A stretch of 64,000 bases of DNA. Origin: SAR324 cluster bacterium. Its GTDB lineage: Bacteria > SAR324 > NAC60-12. The stretch spans positions 141,849 to 205,848 of the forward strand of contig JADFZZ010000005.1 of assembly GCA_015232315.1 (NCBI GenBank). Direction: 5' to 3'. A program made the translations under genes and the position numbers. This document shows positions 1 to 8,352 of this stretch, in pieces (position 1 is the stretch's first letter; each line of letters starts with the position of its first letter). Under the pieces are notes generated by a model, which did not search any database, was not told the DNA's origin, and was given only the letters and a program-made list of their open reading frames with translations.

Positions 1-1262
1 CACCAGTCCATATCGCTTAAAAATGTCAACAGCGCTCCGCCCCAGAGCACATAAAACAGATTGATGATGAAGAAGGCCAGCACGTTATTGAGGGTGGCGT
101 CATCCAGCGTGGTGCCATTGACTCTTATTTTGTGGATAATCATGGGTTGCAGGAGTTTTTTGATACGATTGCGGATGTGTTTGACTATGATGACAAACTG
201 GATGATCCGGATGCCGCTGGTGGTGGAACCGGAACAAGCCCCGATGAAGATGGATACCAGAATGATCATTCGTGCCGGATCGGGCCAGAAATCATAATTG
301 GCAGTGGCAAAACCTGTGGTGGTGAGAATGGAAATGACCTGGAAGGAACCGTATCGCAACGCGTCCCACCAGGAAGGATAAGTTCTATCTTGCCAGAGGG
401 CTATGGCAATGATCAAACACAGGATAACCACCACCCCGATGTAATAGCGGATCTCCGTGTCAGATTTCAGATAATCCCAGTTGCGGGTCAGCAATGTGTA
501 GTGAATGATGAAATTGGTTCCGCCCAGTAGCATGAATATGGAAACCACCCAATCCAGATAGGCGCTGTTATAGGCCGCCATACTGGCATTTTTGGTAGAA
601 TAACCTCCGGTCGCGATGGTGCCGAACGCATGGCACAACGCGTCAAACAGGCTCATGCCGCCAGCCATCATCAACAGAGTCAGAGCCAGATTGAGTGCGA
701 TGTAGATCACCCACAGCCAGATAATTTTCTGCCGCAGGCGTGAAAATAACTGAATATTTTCCTGCCCTGGATCCGATTCCACCTTGTACAGTTGATGGTT
801 GCCAATACCAAGTAGCGGAACCACCAGCAAAGTCAGAATAATAATGCCCATGCCACCGATGAAATGCGTCATGCTTCGCCAGAAAAGGAGGCCCTGCGGC
901 AGTGATTCAATGTCCTTGAGAATGCTGGCCCCGGTCGTGGTATAGCCACTCATGACTTCAAAAAAACTATCAGTGAAGGATGGAATGGAACCATGGATCA
1001 TGAAGGGTAAAGCGGATACTGAGGAGATAAGGATCCAGCCCAGAATGACAATCAAAAAACCATCTTTGAGAAAAAACTGACGATGTTTCCGAAATTTCCA
1101 CCACAACGGAAATCCTGAAAATAATGCGATCTGGCTGGTGATCAGAAAGGCACGAACGTCATCGCCCCCATAATAAACAGCACATCCCAGCGGAAACAGT
1201 AGCATACCGGCAATCACGATAAGCAACATGCCCAAAATATGAAGAATGGTGAAAGGATTCAT
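1..1262 (-). CDS. trkH: TrkH/KtrB-type potassium uptake channel subunit, C-terminus outside window
   Basis: Integral membrane subunit for K+ uptake. Translating the minus strand from the ATG at 1262 gives an uninterrupted 420-residue frame running off the window edge, so roughly the last 60 residues of a normal ~480-residue protein are missing. The frame is strongly hydrophobic and carries the selectivity-filter-like segment TTTGFAT followed by FWPDPARM, then GACSGSTTSGIRI and a basic IVKHIRNRIKK stretch, as in the family. It is the last visible gene of a minus-strand run: the small coiled-coil gene ends 37 bp upstream of its start. No TrkA/KtrA NAD-binding partner is visible; it may lie beyond the edge. 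TrkH and KtrB cannot be separated with confidence from the part seen. Confidence 0.88.
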   Translation of the reverse strand, partial: MNPFTILHILGMLLIVIAGMLLFPLGCAVYYGGDDVRAFLITSQIALFSGFPLWWKFRKHRQFFLKDGFLIVILGWILISSVSALPFMIHGSIPSFTDSFFEVMSGYTTTGASILKDIESLPQGLLFWRSMTHFIGGMGIIILTLLVVPLLGIGNHQLYKVESDPGQENIQLFSRLRQKIIWLWVIYIALNLALTLLMMAGGMSLFDALCHAFGTIATGGYSTKNASMAAYNSAYLDWVVSIFMLLGGTNFIIHYTLLTRNWDYLKSDTEIRYYIGVVVILCLIIAIALWQDRTYPSWWDALRYGSFQVISILTTTGFATANYDFWPDPARMIILVSIFIGACSGSTTSGIRIIQFVIIVKHIRNRIKKLLQPMIIHKIRVNGTTLDDATLNNVLAFFIINLFYVLWGGALLTFLSDMDW

Positions 1263-1299
1263 GAAATGGTCAGCTCGTCAGGAGGTCATTGAAGAAGCA

Positions 1300-1545
1300 T
1301 CAGGAGGTTGCGTCAGTCTCATGATCGGTTTTCGCGGCAAGCTGTTTTTCCAGTTGCTCCACCCGTTTCCGTAGCAAGGCAATTTCCTTTTCCATGCGTG
1401 TTTCCATCATCCGTAATTTGTCATACAGTGAAAATTCCGCCTGATTTCCCCGGGATCGAATAATGCGATACAGCGTCATGGCAATGAGCAGAATCGCCAG
1501 AATAACCAGCAGGGTTTGGCTGTTTTGATTCATCATATCATTCAT
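1300..1545 (-). CDS. small membrane-anchored coiled-coil protein, unknown function
   Basis: An 81-residue protein. Residues about 10-28 form one hydrophobic helix (TLLVILAILLIAMTLY), then a basic patch IIRSRGNQ, then a charged amphipathic segment (about 40-72) with heptad-like Leu/Met spacing (METRMEKEIALLRKRVEQLE) typical of a coiled coil. The topology suggests a bitopic protein with a cytoplasmic coiled coil. Its ATG overlaps the stop of the upstream PhoD-like gene by 4 bp (ATGA type), so the two are probably translationally coupled, and trkH follows. I recognise no family. The shape resembles phage-shock PspB/PspC-type small proteins, but the resemblance is not specific enough to name it. 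Confidence 0.65.
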   Translation of the reverse strand: MNDMMNQNSQTLLVILAILLIAMTLYRIIRSRGNQAEFSLYDKLRMMETRMEKEIALLRKRVEQLEKQLAAKTDHETDATS

Positions 1546-3056
1546 GAAACCTCTTCAGTTTTGTTGGAATAGCGTTGTGGCGCAACAGGATAAACCGCAT
1601 CAATCGGTTTTTCACAATGCCAGCGACACCACAGTTTGTCATCTGAACCAAGTGAAATTTCCATAAAATTGCGGGATCGGATGATTCCCTGCGCACCAAA
1701 AGGTGTGAGTAGTCGGGTGGTGACAGATTGGTATTCCGTGTCGTTTTCAGGCTCTTTTGTAACAGCCAGCAAGCCATTCCATTGCAACAGGGACGGCGGA
1801 GGATGAACAATTCCTGAAGAAATAATCTGGGTGATTTGCTGTCCGGTTTCCTGATCCTTGATCTGGCCCAGGCCACCAACATGTACATCGCCTGAAAGAA
1901 TAACGGTGTGGCGACTGTTGAGATGACGGGAATAACGCAGAAGGTTGTGAATGAGTTTCATCCGTTCCCCCTGATGTGGTGCTGCACTCCAGTGATCAAA
2001 CACATCGTCTTCCAGTTCTTCCAGCCAGGGGGTTGCTTCAAAATATTTTTCAATCAACGCAAACGATCGATAGACAACGGGCACGGATGACAAAACGAGG
2101 AAGTGTTGAGCCGGGGTTTGCTGATTCAGCCAGGATTTGACTTCCTGCCAATGTTGGAGATTCATCACCTGCTTCCGGGTACGTTGAGTTCTGAGATCCA
2201 GCCCCAAAATCAGGAAGTCCCGAAAGCGCAAGCCCCACGAAAGTCCATCGCCATTGTGGTGAAGCATGGTTTTATTGTGCAAGGATCTGAGTTGAAACAA
2301 GATGAAATGTTCACGGGCCACAGAAAAAATCTGTTTGAAAACCGGACACTGTTGCAAGGGGTCAGGATAAGAACCCCAACCATCAAAAATATCATGGTCG
2401 TCCCACATCATCACACTGGGAATAGAGGCCAGCATTTCGCTCATGGCGTCATCCGCCGACCATGCACTGATGTAAAGCTGTTCATAAAATCGTTGCAGTT
2501 CCCGGATCATCCGGGCCGGTGGTTTTCCGGCAATTTGCCGGGACATGGCTTGCCGGCTCCAGTTTTCCAGTGCGGGAATGCGAATCCACAAGTCATCCGC
2601 ATAAACCTGGTCGCCCCCCATCATCAACAAACTCAGCGGATGTTCCTGATGGAGTTTTCTGAGTTGATGCCATAATTCCCAGGGACTGGTTGTTTTTTTG
2701 ACGAGCGACGCCGAGGAAAAACCATTGCAGGACGCATAGGCCAGGCGGGGTGTTTCCTTGAGTCCGGGAATATAAAACCGCCATTGGCTACGACCAAACC
2801 GGTCAGCAACAGGCTTGTTTTGTTCAAGAATCCGGTAGGTTTCCCAACGGCCATCAGCTTGTGGTTCCAGCATGATTTCTGTTCGGAAGAACAAACCCTG
2901 AGGTGTGGACGTGACAGGAATGGCACGTTGGCTCTGGCTTCCTGCTGCAACGTGCCATTGTTCGGTAGATGTGTTTTTTGGGGCGAGAAAACAGAAGGTA
3001 TATCGTGAATCGTTTTCAATTCCTAATAAAGGCCCCAGCAATAGTTTTTCAGGCAT
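1542..3056 (-). CDS. PhoD-like metallophosphatase family protein
   Basis: A 504-residue protein with the signature of the PhoD-like alkaline phosphatase/phosphodiesterase family, a calcineurin-type metallophosphoesterase fold. Visible motifs in order: YASCNGFS near 107-114, MMGGDQVYADDLW near 145-157 (metal-binding Asp149), MMWDDHDIFDGWGSYP near 216-231 and LSGDVHVGGLG near 390. The N-terminal ~100 residues form the beta-rich domain that precedes the catalytic domain in many bacterial members. There is no obvious signal peptide, unlike secreted PhoD, so a cytoplasmic phosphodiesterase or phosphatase acting on an unknown substrate is more likely. It heads the run leading into the coiled-coil gene and trkH. 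Family assignment is firm; the substrate is unknown. Confidence 0.87.
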   Translation of the reverse strand: MPEKLLLGPLLGIENDSRYTFCFLAPKNTSTEQWHVAAGSQSQRAIPVTSTPQGLFFRTEIMLEPQADGRWETYRILEQNKPVADRFGRSQWRFYIPGLKETPRLAYASCNGFSSASLVKKTTSPWELWHQLRKLHQEHPLSLLMMGGDQVYADDLWIRIPALENWSRQAMSRQIAGKPPARMIRELQRFYEQLYISAWSADDAMSEMLASIPSVMMWDDHDIFDGWGSYPDPLQQCPVFKQIFSVAREHFILFQLRSLHNKTMLHHNGDGLSWGLRFRDFLILGLDLRTQRTRKQVMNLQHWQEVKSWLNQQTPAQHFLVLSSVPVVYRSFALIEKYFEATPWLEELEDDVFDHWSAAPHQGERMKLIHNLLRYSRHLNSRHTVILSGDVHVGGLGQIKDQETGQQITQIISSGIVHPPPSLLQWNGLLAVTKEPENDTEYQSVTTRLLTPFGAQGIIRSRNFMEISLGSDDKLWCRWHCEKPIDAVYPVAPQRYSNKTEEVS

Positions 3057-3082
3057 GGAACACTCTCGTGACGAACAGGAAA

Positions 3083-3892
3083 TCAGGATGCAGTCAGCAG
3101 TTTTTCACGAAAGAACGCCAAAACCTGATCGAGTGCCTGTCGAGTCGGGTGTCCTTCCTGATCCACATTGTCATAGACCAGTACCGAATGGGCAACAGGC
3201 GAAATGCCATGGGGATTTCCCAGCGAGGAATCAATATCGACCGCGATAAAATTGTCGCCAAGTTCGTCCTTCAGTCGTTTGAAACGTTCATCAGGAACCA
3301 TGAAATCTTTGGAAAAACGTAAGCCGAGCACACATAAGTTTTCATCCCTGACACGTGCCTTGACCTGCGCCAAACTTTCCTCATCGAGGCCGATATCGGA
3401 TTTTAATTTTTTGTTCAAAGCAAATGGCATGGAGGGTTGACTGAGAACCGGGGCCAGCATGTGTTTGTCCACACTCATGCCCAGGGCGAAGCCTCCGGAA
3501 AAACACATTCCCACAGCGCCAACGCCCGGCCCCCCACATTCTTCATGAGCGTAACGGGCGAGTGCCCGTAACCATTCAATCACAGGACTGGTTTTGTTGG
3601 TGGCAAACACGGTAAACTCTTTCATGACACAAAGTCGGGCAATGGTGTTCAGGGAATATCCAACACCAATCTCTTTTCCCGGTGTTCCCATCAGCGAAGG
3701 CATGAATACGGTGAACCCCTGTGCGATGACTTTTCGGGCAAACTCAACAACGCCCGGATAAATCCCCGGCACTTCATGCATGACGATCACCGCGGGCCCC
3801 TGGCCGCCACGATAGAAAATTTTGGTTTCGTTGTTATGGGTGAACGAGTGTTCCGTGAATCCATGGAATACTTCATCAATTGAAGATGACAT
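3083..3892 (-). CDS. dienelactone hydrolase family protein
   Basis: An alpha/beta hydrolase of about 269 residues. The nucleophile elbow reads GMCFSGG with Cys130 in the nucleophile position, as in carboxymethylenebutenolidase-type enzymes; MHEVPGI near 38-44 matches the conserved Glu-containing loop, and a late GNPHGISPVAH supplies a candidate catalytic His. A longer frame reaches an upstream start at 3994, but the ATG at 3892 follows an AGGAG box on the minus strand and begins at the family's usual place, so it is preferred. The extra upstream stretch also overlaps an inverted repeat. The enzyme probably hydrolyses lactone or ester substrates in the cytoplasm; no aromatic catabolism genes lie nearby, so the physiological substrate is unknown. 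Confidence 0.87.
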   Translation of the reverse strand: MSSSIDEVFHGFTEHSFTHNNETKIFYRGGQGPAVIVMHEVPGIYPGVVEFARKVIAQGFTVFMPSLMGTPGKEIGVGYSLNTIARLCVMKEFTVFATNKTSPVIEWLRALARYAHEECGGPGVGAVGMCFSGGFALGMSVDKHMLAPVLSQPSMPFALNKKLKSDIGLDEESLAQVKARVRDENLCVLGLRFSKDFMVPDERFKRLKDELGDNFIAVDIDSSLGNPHGISPVAHSVLVYDNVDQEGHPTRQALDQVLAFFREKLLTAS

Positions 3893-3981
3893 CCATTCTC
3901 CTGTGGTATGAGGTGACAGTCGTTGATTGTTGATTCCTGGCGCACCATATTCTGAATCCCCCGAATAAAACAAGTAAAAAT

Positions 3982-4082
3982 AGGCACCTTTCATTTTCCC
4001 GGTTACAGTTTGTCATCTCGACTAAGGAGCGATCCTATGCGGAATGACACCTTCAAGCTGTCACAGTTTCTGAAAGGTGCCT
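3982..4082. repeat. nested inverted repeat, MITE-like
   Basis: The 12-bp arm AGGCACCTTTCA (3982-3993) recurs exactly inverted as TGAAAGGTGCCT (4071-4082). Inside it a second inverted pair TGTCAT (4011-4016) / ATGACA (4044-4049) bounds a stretch resembling the short GTCATCTCGAC-type repeats common in intergenic DNA of environmental bacteria. No convincing target duplication flanks it. It lies in the 350-bp gap between the hydrolase and the small Cys-tail gene. It could be an old miniature element or a structured transcript end. Confidence 0.55.
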
Positions 4083-4241
4083 GAATGTATTCCTGTTTTA
4101 AAAAATTTAATGCGCAGCACTGGAATATATCCAGAGATTGATATAGGTTGTGAACCTTTTTGTCTCGTTCTTATTCAAAAACCAGGATACGAAGTCACGG
4201 TTTAAAACCAACAGATATCAACGATGAACATGGAGAAACAC

Positions 4242-4481
4242 ATGAATTCAATTAGATGGATTCGTCAGGAATCAGTGGCTGAAAAATCAGTGACAGAAGA
4301 TTATCTGCTGATGCAAACCATTTGGGAAAACACCCCGAAAAAATTCAAAAAAGACCTGCTGGTTCAGAAACATTTTGCTGACTTCGCAGAACTTGAACCC
4401 TTGAATACGGCAGAAGAGGAAGAGGACGAAGAGGGGCATGGTGGCTGTGGCGGAAACTGTGGAGGACATTGCCAGCACTGA
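4242..4481 (+). CDS. small acidic protein with Gly/Cys/His-rich tail
   Basis: A 79-residue protein of unknown family. Residues 1-55 look helical and ordinary; 58-64 are a run of Glu/Asp; the last 15 residues form the tail GHGGCGGNCGGHCQH, with Cys69, Cys73 and Cys77 spaced C-x3-C-x3-C and three His. Two starts are possible, 4224 and 4242; GGAGA at 4232 is well spaced for 4242. The tail could bind a soft or transition metal, as His/Cys-rich tails of SlyD or HypB do, or it could be the core of a modified peptide behind an acidic leader; the sequence does not decide. The next gene, 107 bp downstream on the same strand, encodes a kinase-fold protein. Confidence 0.6.
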   Translation: MNSIRWIRQESVAEKSVTEDYLLMQTIWENTPKKFKKDLLVQKHFADFAELEPLNTAEEEEDEEGHGGCGGNCGGHCQH

Positions 4482-4588
4482 CGTCCAAACGAGCGAACCC
4501 GCATAATAAATAAAAATCACCATAGTTTTCTGGAACCAACCGATAAAAACTACTACATCCCCTGAAACACTGCTCATAGAGGTTAGGT

Positions 4589-5605
4589 ATGCATAGTTTT
4601 CTCAAGGCCTTGGCTGACGTAATGAGTCATCGGAATATTTCGAAAATACCGGAACGTCTTGCTCCTTTATCCGAAGACAATTTCATTGCTTTTCTGGAGG
4701 AAATGCACCTTAGAGAACCGCTGGATACCAGTTTTCTTGAAAAATCGGGAGTGAGTCAGGAAGACGTTGATCAGTTGTTGGAACGAATCAATCACGATAT
4801 GAGTGAAGTCCTCTCACGAACATCCAACACATCCCATGTAATTCGAGTCGAAAATCGAAATTTTGTCGGCATGGGAGGACTGAACTCCATGGGAAATCAA
4901 AACCTACTTGCAGTGAGTGGCTGTGCCGCAATTGTCTATTTTGGGGATGCGGTTTATAAGTACCCTCTGAACGAAATTTTTGAATTGATGATGGATCCAG
5001 AGTTGAAAAACCATCGCAGGGCTGAAGATTTATTGGAAGAGTGGGAAGCCTGTGACATCCCTGAAAAATTTAGAAATAAATTTGGTATTCCTGAACTACA
5101 ACACAAGGATGGGATTTATCGGATGCAGTATGTGGGACGATCGCTGGATATTGTCGCACTGCAAAAAATCATCACAGCCATTGATCCTGATATCAATACC
5201 CGCCTTCAGCATTACAATCCCTACCTCGATTCGTTGGAGCACATTCCTCCGGTACAAGTGATTCGTTTGATGAAAGAAATCATTTTTCACAATATGCCTC
5301 AACTGAGGGATGATTCCATTGATTATGGAGAAATGCTGGCTATAATTTTGAATTCTGAAAATCCCTGTATCAGTCAGGATCACTATGATGCCTTCAATTC
5401 TTTCCTCGATTTTGCCTGGAATCATGGCTTTGTGTACAGAGACAAAATTGTTGACAACCTGACCTTGCTCAATGGAAAAATCTATTTGATCGATTTTGGA
5501 ATGGCAAATTCCTTCCCTCCTGACAGACCGCCTGATCGTGAGCGATATCTCATCAACCGGGAAAACCTGATCAATCGGCAACTGCGCCAATTCATCATCA
5601 AATAA
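4589..5605 (+). CDS. divergent protein-kinase-fold protein
   Basis: A 338-residue protein. The C-terminal half carries the catalytic signature of the kinase superfamily in degenerate form: HGFVYRDKIVDNLTLL (280-294), with Asp285 and Asn290 in HRD-loop positions, then YLIDFGMAN (299-307) with the DFG Asp302. Upstream, VYKYP (122-126) offers a candidate beta3 Lys124 and YRMQYVGRSLD (177-187) a hinge-like strand. The N-terminal ~90 residues are helical with no recognised domain. The order Lys, hinge, HRD-like, DFG agrees with a genuine kinase fold, and the catalytic residues are kept, so activity is plausible; protein versus small-molecule phosphorylation cannot be decided. RBS AGAGG precedes the ATG. 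It follows the Cys-tail gene on the same strand. Confidence 0.62.
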   Translation: MHSFLKALADVMSHRNISKIPERLAPLSEDNFIAFLEEMHLREPLDTSFLEKSGVSQEDVDQLLERINHDMSEVLSRTSNTSHVIRVENRNFVGMGGLNSMGNQNLLAVSGCAAIVYFGDAVYKYPLNEIFELMMDPELKNHRRAEDLLEEWEACDIPEKFRNKFGIPELQHKDGIYRMQYVGRSLDIVALQKIITAIDPDINTRLQHYNPYLDSLEHIPPVQVIRLMKEIIFHNMPQLRDDSIDYGEMLAIILNSENPCISQDHYDAFNSFLDFAWNHGFVYRDKIVDNLTLLNGKIYLIDFGMANSFPPDRPPDRERYLINRENLINRQLRQFIIK

Positions 5606-5710
5606 AATCTCTCCAATCAGTCATGTTGCGTTGGCATTAATTCTACTTTGTTAACCCTTAATTTTTACCACAGAGACACAGGGAAACAGGGGTGTATGGG
5701 GGCATGAGGA

Positions 5711-5865
5711 CAATGTAGTCAACTTAAGGCGTTCTTCGTCGGGGAATCCCCCTTTCAAAGGGGGCATGGGGGATTTAACGCTCAGAATTACATCCCCCTA
5801 ACCCCCTTGAACCAAGGGGGAATTAATACTCAGCACCATTCATAATGCTTAAGTTGATGACATTG
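5711..5865. mobile_element. 155-bp MITE-like element with 10-bp target duplication
   Basis: The terminal inverted repeats CAATGTAGTCAACTTAAG (5711-5728) and CTTAAGTTGATGACATTG (5848-5865) match at 16 of 18 positions. They are immediately flanked by an exact 10-bp direct repeat GGCATGAGGA at 5701-5710 and 5866-5875, the expected mark of a transposition event. The interior has no coding capacity and holds C- and G-run hairpins (CCCCCTTTCAAAGGGGG type). It is therefore a non-autonomous miniature element; the mobilising transposase is not in this window. Confidence 0.85.
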
Positions 5866-5890
5866 GGCATGAGGAGGGCACAAATTGTAG

Positions 5891-6038
5891 GGGCGAACCT
5901 GTGTGTTCGCCCTGATCCCGGGCTGGCACACAGATCTGCTCCTACCGGACAAAGCCCAAACCGGGTGGAAAATCACAGACCGATTTTTTGACACATGGTT
6001 GAGAAGGTGACCAATCCCGGGCGAAGGTCATGTTCGCC
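5891..6038. repeat. REP-like hairpins
   Basis: GGGCGAAC (5891-5898) pairs with GTTCGCCC (5905-5912) around a 6-nt loop, and a related hairpin GGCGAA (6020-6025)/TTCGCC (6033-6038) closes the region just before the yceI-type gene. The TAGGGGCGAAC...GTTCGCC words are of the palindromic intergenic repeat type. With the adjacent MITE they fill the 440-bp gap between 5606 and 6044; no gene is seen there. Confidence 0.6.
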
Positions 6039-6044
6039 TAGCAA

Positions 6045-6638
6045 TTACTTTTTTTCTATGACTTCAGCATCAATCTTGAGCGTGATTTCCTCACCCACGG
6101 CCCAGCCACCAAAATCCATTTGTTTATTCCAGCTCACACCGAAATCCATTCGGTTGATTTTTCCTTCAGCTCTAAAACCAGCACGGGATCCAACATATTG
6201 GGATTGAATCATACCGATCAATTCACCTTCCAGAGTTACCGCTTTGGTGACGCCACGAATGGTTAAATCACCGATAACCTGGTATTTGTTGCCTTCCAGT
6301 TTTTTGACAGAAGTGCTTTTGAAGGTGATTTTCGGATTTTTTTCAGCATCAAAAAAATCTCCGCTCCTTAAGTGCTCATCGCGTTTCTGATTTGCTGTAT
6401 CAATGGAGGTCACATCAATTTCAGCCTGAATGTTGCTGATATTTTTATCAGCGTCAATCTCCACACTGCCACTGAACGAATTGAATTTCCCTGACACATT
6501 TGAAATGACAAGGTGGGTTGCTGAAAAACCAACAGTCGTGTGTGTGGTGTCAACCTCATAAACAGCCGCGGAAACCTGTCCCGACAGCAATGCGACAAAC
6601 GCGAACAAACCCAGACAGAGGGTCGATATTTTTTTCAT
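6045..6638 (-). CDS. YceI family periplasmic lipid-binding-fold protein
   Basis: About 197 residues. The N-terminus KKISTLCLGLFAFVALLSG followed by QVSAA is a classical signal peptide, so the product is periplasmic. The mature part begins YEVDTTHTTVGFSATHL and runs through FNSFSGSVEID, KRDEHLRSGDFFD and KNPKITFKST to a terminal MDFGVSWNK segment, which are YceI lipocalin-like family hallmarks. The chosen ATG (6638) follows GGGAG at normal spacing; the GTG six bases upstream sits too close to that box. Members bind isoprenoid or other apolar ligands. It lies alone, divergent from no strong partner, downstream of a repeat cluster. Confidence 0.92.
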   Translation of the reverse strand: MKKISTLCLGLFAFVALLSGQVSAAVYEVDTTHTTVGFSATHLVISNVSGKFNSFSGSVEIDADKNISNIQAEIDVTSIDTANQKRDEHLRSGDFFDAEKNPKITFKSTSVKKLEGNKYQVIGDLTIRGVTKAVTLEGELIGMIQSQYVGSRAGFRAEGKINRMDFGVSWNKQMDFGGWAVGEEITLKIDAEVIEKK

Positions 6639-6760
6639 ACTCACTCCCGTAAAATATGTTGATTCATTAAAGCGGTATCTCCTCAGACCATCTGATTAAA
6701 TACCAAGGAAACATCCTTAATTGAGAATTTTTGAAAATGAAAGCGGAAAATTAGACTATT

Positions 6761-7288
6761 TTAGTCCTGATTGGCGATTGCCTTTAATTCCCGTTTATAA
6801 GCCAGGCGAACATCGAGAAAAAACGGGTGCCAGGTGTTTTCCTTCAAGTCGGGAAATGTCCAGCGGAAGGTTTCAAAGCCCTGTCGGTTTTTCATCAGGG
6901 TCATGTCGGCCCAGACGCCATCAGCCAGATACACTTTATGGGATCCCGGTTTGCTGGACAGTAAAACAAGTTTGTGCAGATCGATATAGCCCGGGTCAAG
7001 GTTGACCTGTCGTTGCCCGTTTATGGAAAATTGCTGTTCAATTTGACTGGTATGCTGTTTCCAGCGATGGATCTGTTCCAACGAAACAATCCCGGCGAAA
7101 CTCACAAATTTCCGGAACAAGGCCGACCCCATTTCCGGAGCGTAATAATCCGTCTTGTCGAAGGGAATGCTGACGGATGTTTGCTGGAGGGTCATACGGG
7201 TCAGTTCACACAACGACAACAGCGCTTCAGTGGCCAGAGATTCCTGCTGAAAAATCAGTCCTGTGATTATTTTAACATGGAGGGACAT
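6761..7288 (-). CDS. DUF4416 family protein
   Basis: A 175-residue protein matching the DUF4416 pattern by eye: an opening strand HVKIITGLIF, then DKTDYYAPEMGSALFRKFVSF, an IEQQFSINGQRQVNLDPGYI segment, HKLVLLSSKPGSHKVYLADGVWADMTL, and a closing FRWTFPDL...VRLAYKREL. The family is characteristic of Desulfobacterota, Nitrospirota and related lineages, and its function is unknown. A longer reading frame starts at 7348, but the ATG at 7288 begins right at the first conserved strand and follows an AAAGG box. It is divergent from the ABC ATPase gene, leaving about 100 bp for both promoters. Confidence 0.83.
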   Translation of the reverse strand: MSLHVKIITGLIFQQESLATEALLSLCELTRMTLQQTSVSIPFDKTDYYAPEMGSALFRKFVSFAGIVSLEQIHRWKQHTSQIEQQFSINGQRQVNLDPGYIDLHKLVLLSSKPGSHKVYLADGVWADMTLMKNRQGFETFRWTFPDLKENTWHPFFLDVRLAYKRELKAIANQD

Positions 7289-7386
7289 GGAATGGATACC
7301 TTTCAGGGCTGATTGAGCTTGAGCTTTAGGGTTGACTTTATGTACCACAGACCCCGAAGTTTACAATGCAACTTTTATGAGTTTCT

Positions 7387-8343
7387 ATGGACGCCTTACT
7401 TGAAATAAAAAATCTGCGGGTGCAATTTCCTGTGAAACATGGTCTCTGGGGCCATACCACTACAGCTTCCATCATCAACAGTCTGTCACTGGCTGTGAAA
7501 CCCGGTGAGATTCTGGGGATTGTCGGAGAATCAGGATGCGGAAAATCGACGCTGGTGCGGACTATCATGAAAATCAATCCCATCACTTCCGGTCAGATTG
7601 CTTATCAGAGAACGCCTGTCGGCCAAATCAAAAACAGAGACTATTATCATCATATCCAGATGATTTTTCAGGATCCGTTTTCTTCGTTGAATCCCAAAAT
7701 GAAAATTGGCGCGCTGTTGGCAGAAATGCTGGAATTGCATCAACCGCAAGTAAACGTGCGTGAAGCTTCAGCCTTGTTGATGGATGAAGTGGGCTTGCCG
7801 GCAACCGCACTGGATCGCTACCCCCATGAATTCAGTGGTGGTCAGCGTCAACGGATCGCAATCGCACGGGCACTGGCGGCAAAACCTTCGTTGCTGATTG
7901 CGGATGAGGCGGTATCAGCCCTGGATGTTTCCATACAAGCCCAGATTTTGAATTTGTTGAAAGCCCTGCAGGAACGCTACCAACTCAGTTTGATTTTTAT
8001 TTCGCACGATTTGAACATTGTGAACGCGTTTTGTGACAGAATTCTGGTGATGTATCTGGGGAAATTTGTAGAACACCTCCCCGGAAAATCACTGCACAGT
8101 GCGAAACATCCCTACAGCAAGGCACTGCTGAACAGTCTGCCAAACTGGCAGAAAAAAAATCAGCATCTGGAGTTGCTGTCAGGAGAGCCGCCCTCAGTGC
8201 TGGATATTCCTCCCGGGTGCCCGTTTTATTCCAGATGCAATGAGTCAATGGAATCCTGCACCGCGGAATTTCCATCCCGGACTGAACTTGGGGCTCAGCA
8301 TTGGGTTCACTGTCAACTCTATCAATCATCACACTGCAATTGA
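7387..8343 (+). CDS. Opp/Dpp-type ABC transporter ATP-binding protein
   Basis: A 318-residue ATPase of the peptide/nickel importer class. Walker A is GESGCGKST near 53-61, the signature is FSGGQRQRIAIARAL near 149-163, Walker B LLIADEAVSALD near 170-181, and the switch His lies in IFISHDLN. The C-terminal extension ends in PPGCPFYSRC with further cysteines, typical of OppD/OppF-type subunits (Fe-S or structural cysteines). It is most like the F subunit. No permease, binding protein or D subunit is adjacent, so it is either an orphan ATPase that serves a transporter encoded elsewhere or part of a dispersed set. It lies 10 bp upstream of the large receiver-kinase gene and is probably cotranscribed with it. 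Confidence 0.9.
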   Translation: MDALLEIKNLRVQFPVKHGLWGHTTTASIINSLSLAVKPGEILGIVGESGCGKSTLVRTIMKINPITSGQIAYQRTPVGQIKNRDYYHHIQMIFQDPFSSLNPKMKIGALLAEMLELHQPQVNVREASALLMDEVGLPATALDRYPHEFSGGQRQRIAIARALAAKPSLLIADEAVSALDVSIQAQILNLLKALQERYQLSLIFISHDLNIVNAFCDRILVMYLGKFVEHLPGKSLHSAKHPYSKALLNSLPNWQKKNQHLELLSGEPPSVLDIPPGCPFYSRCNESMESCTAEFPSRTELGAQHWVHCQLYQSSHCN

Positions 8344-8352
8344 TTTCGAACC

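Noticed and set aside
132..530. Plus-strand frame opposite trkH
   Set aside because: The minus strand here encodes TrkH motifs without interruption; the plus frame has no domain.
2103..2675. 190-codon plus-strand frame opposite the PhoD-like gene
   Set aside because: It overlaps the catalytic region of a well-supported gene and shows no motif.
3893..3994. N-terminal extension of the dienelactone hydrolase
   Set aside because: ATG 3892 has an AGGAG box and family-like start; the extension overlaps a repeat.
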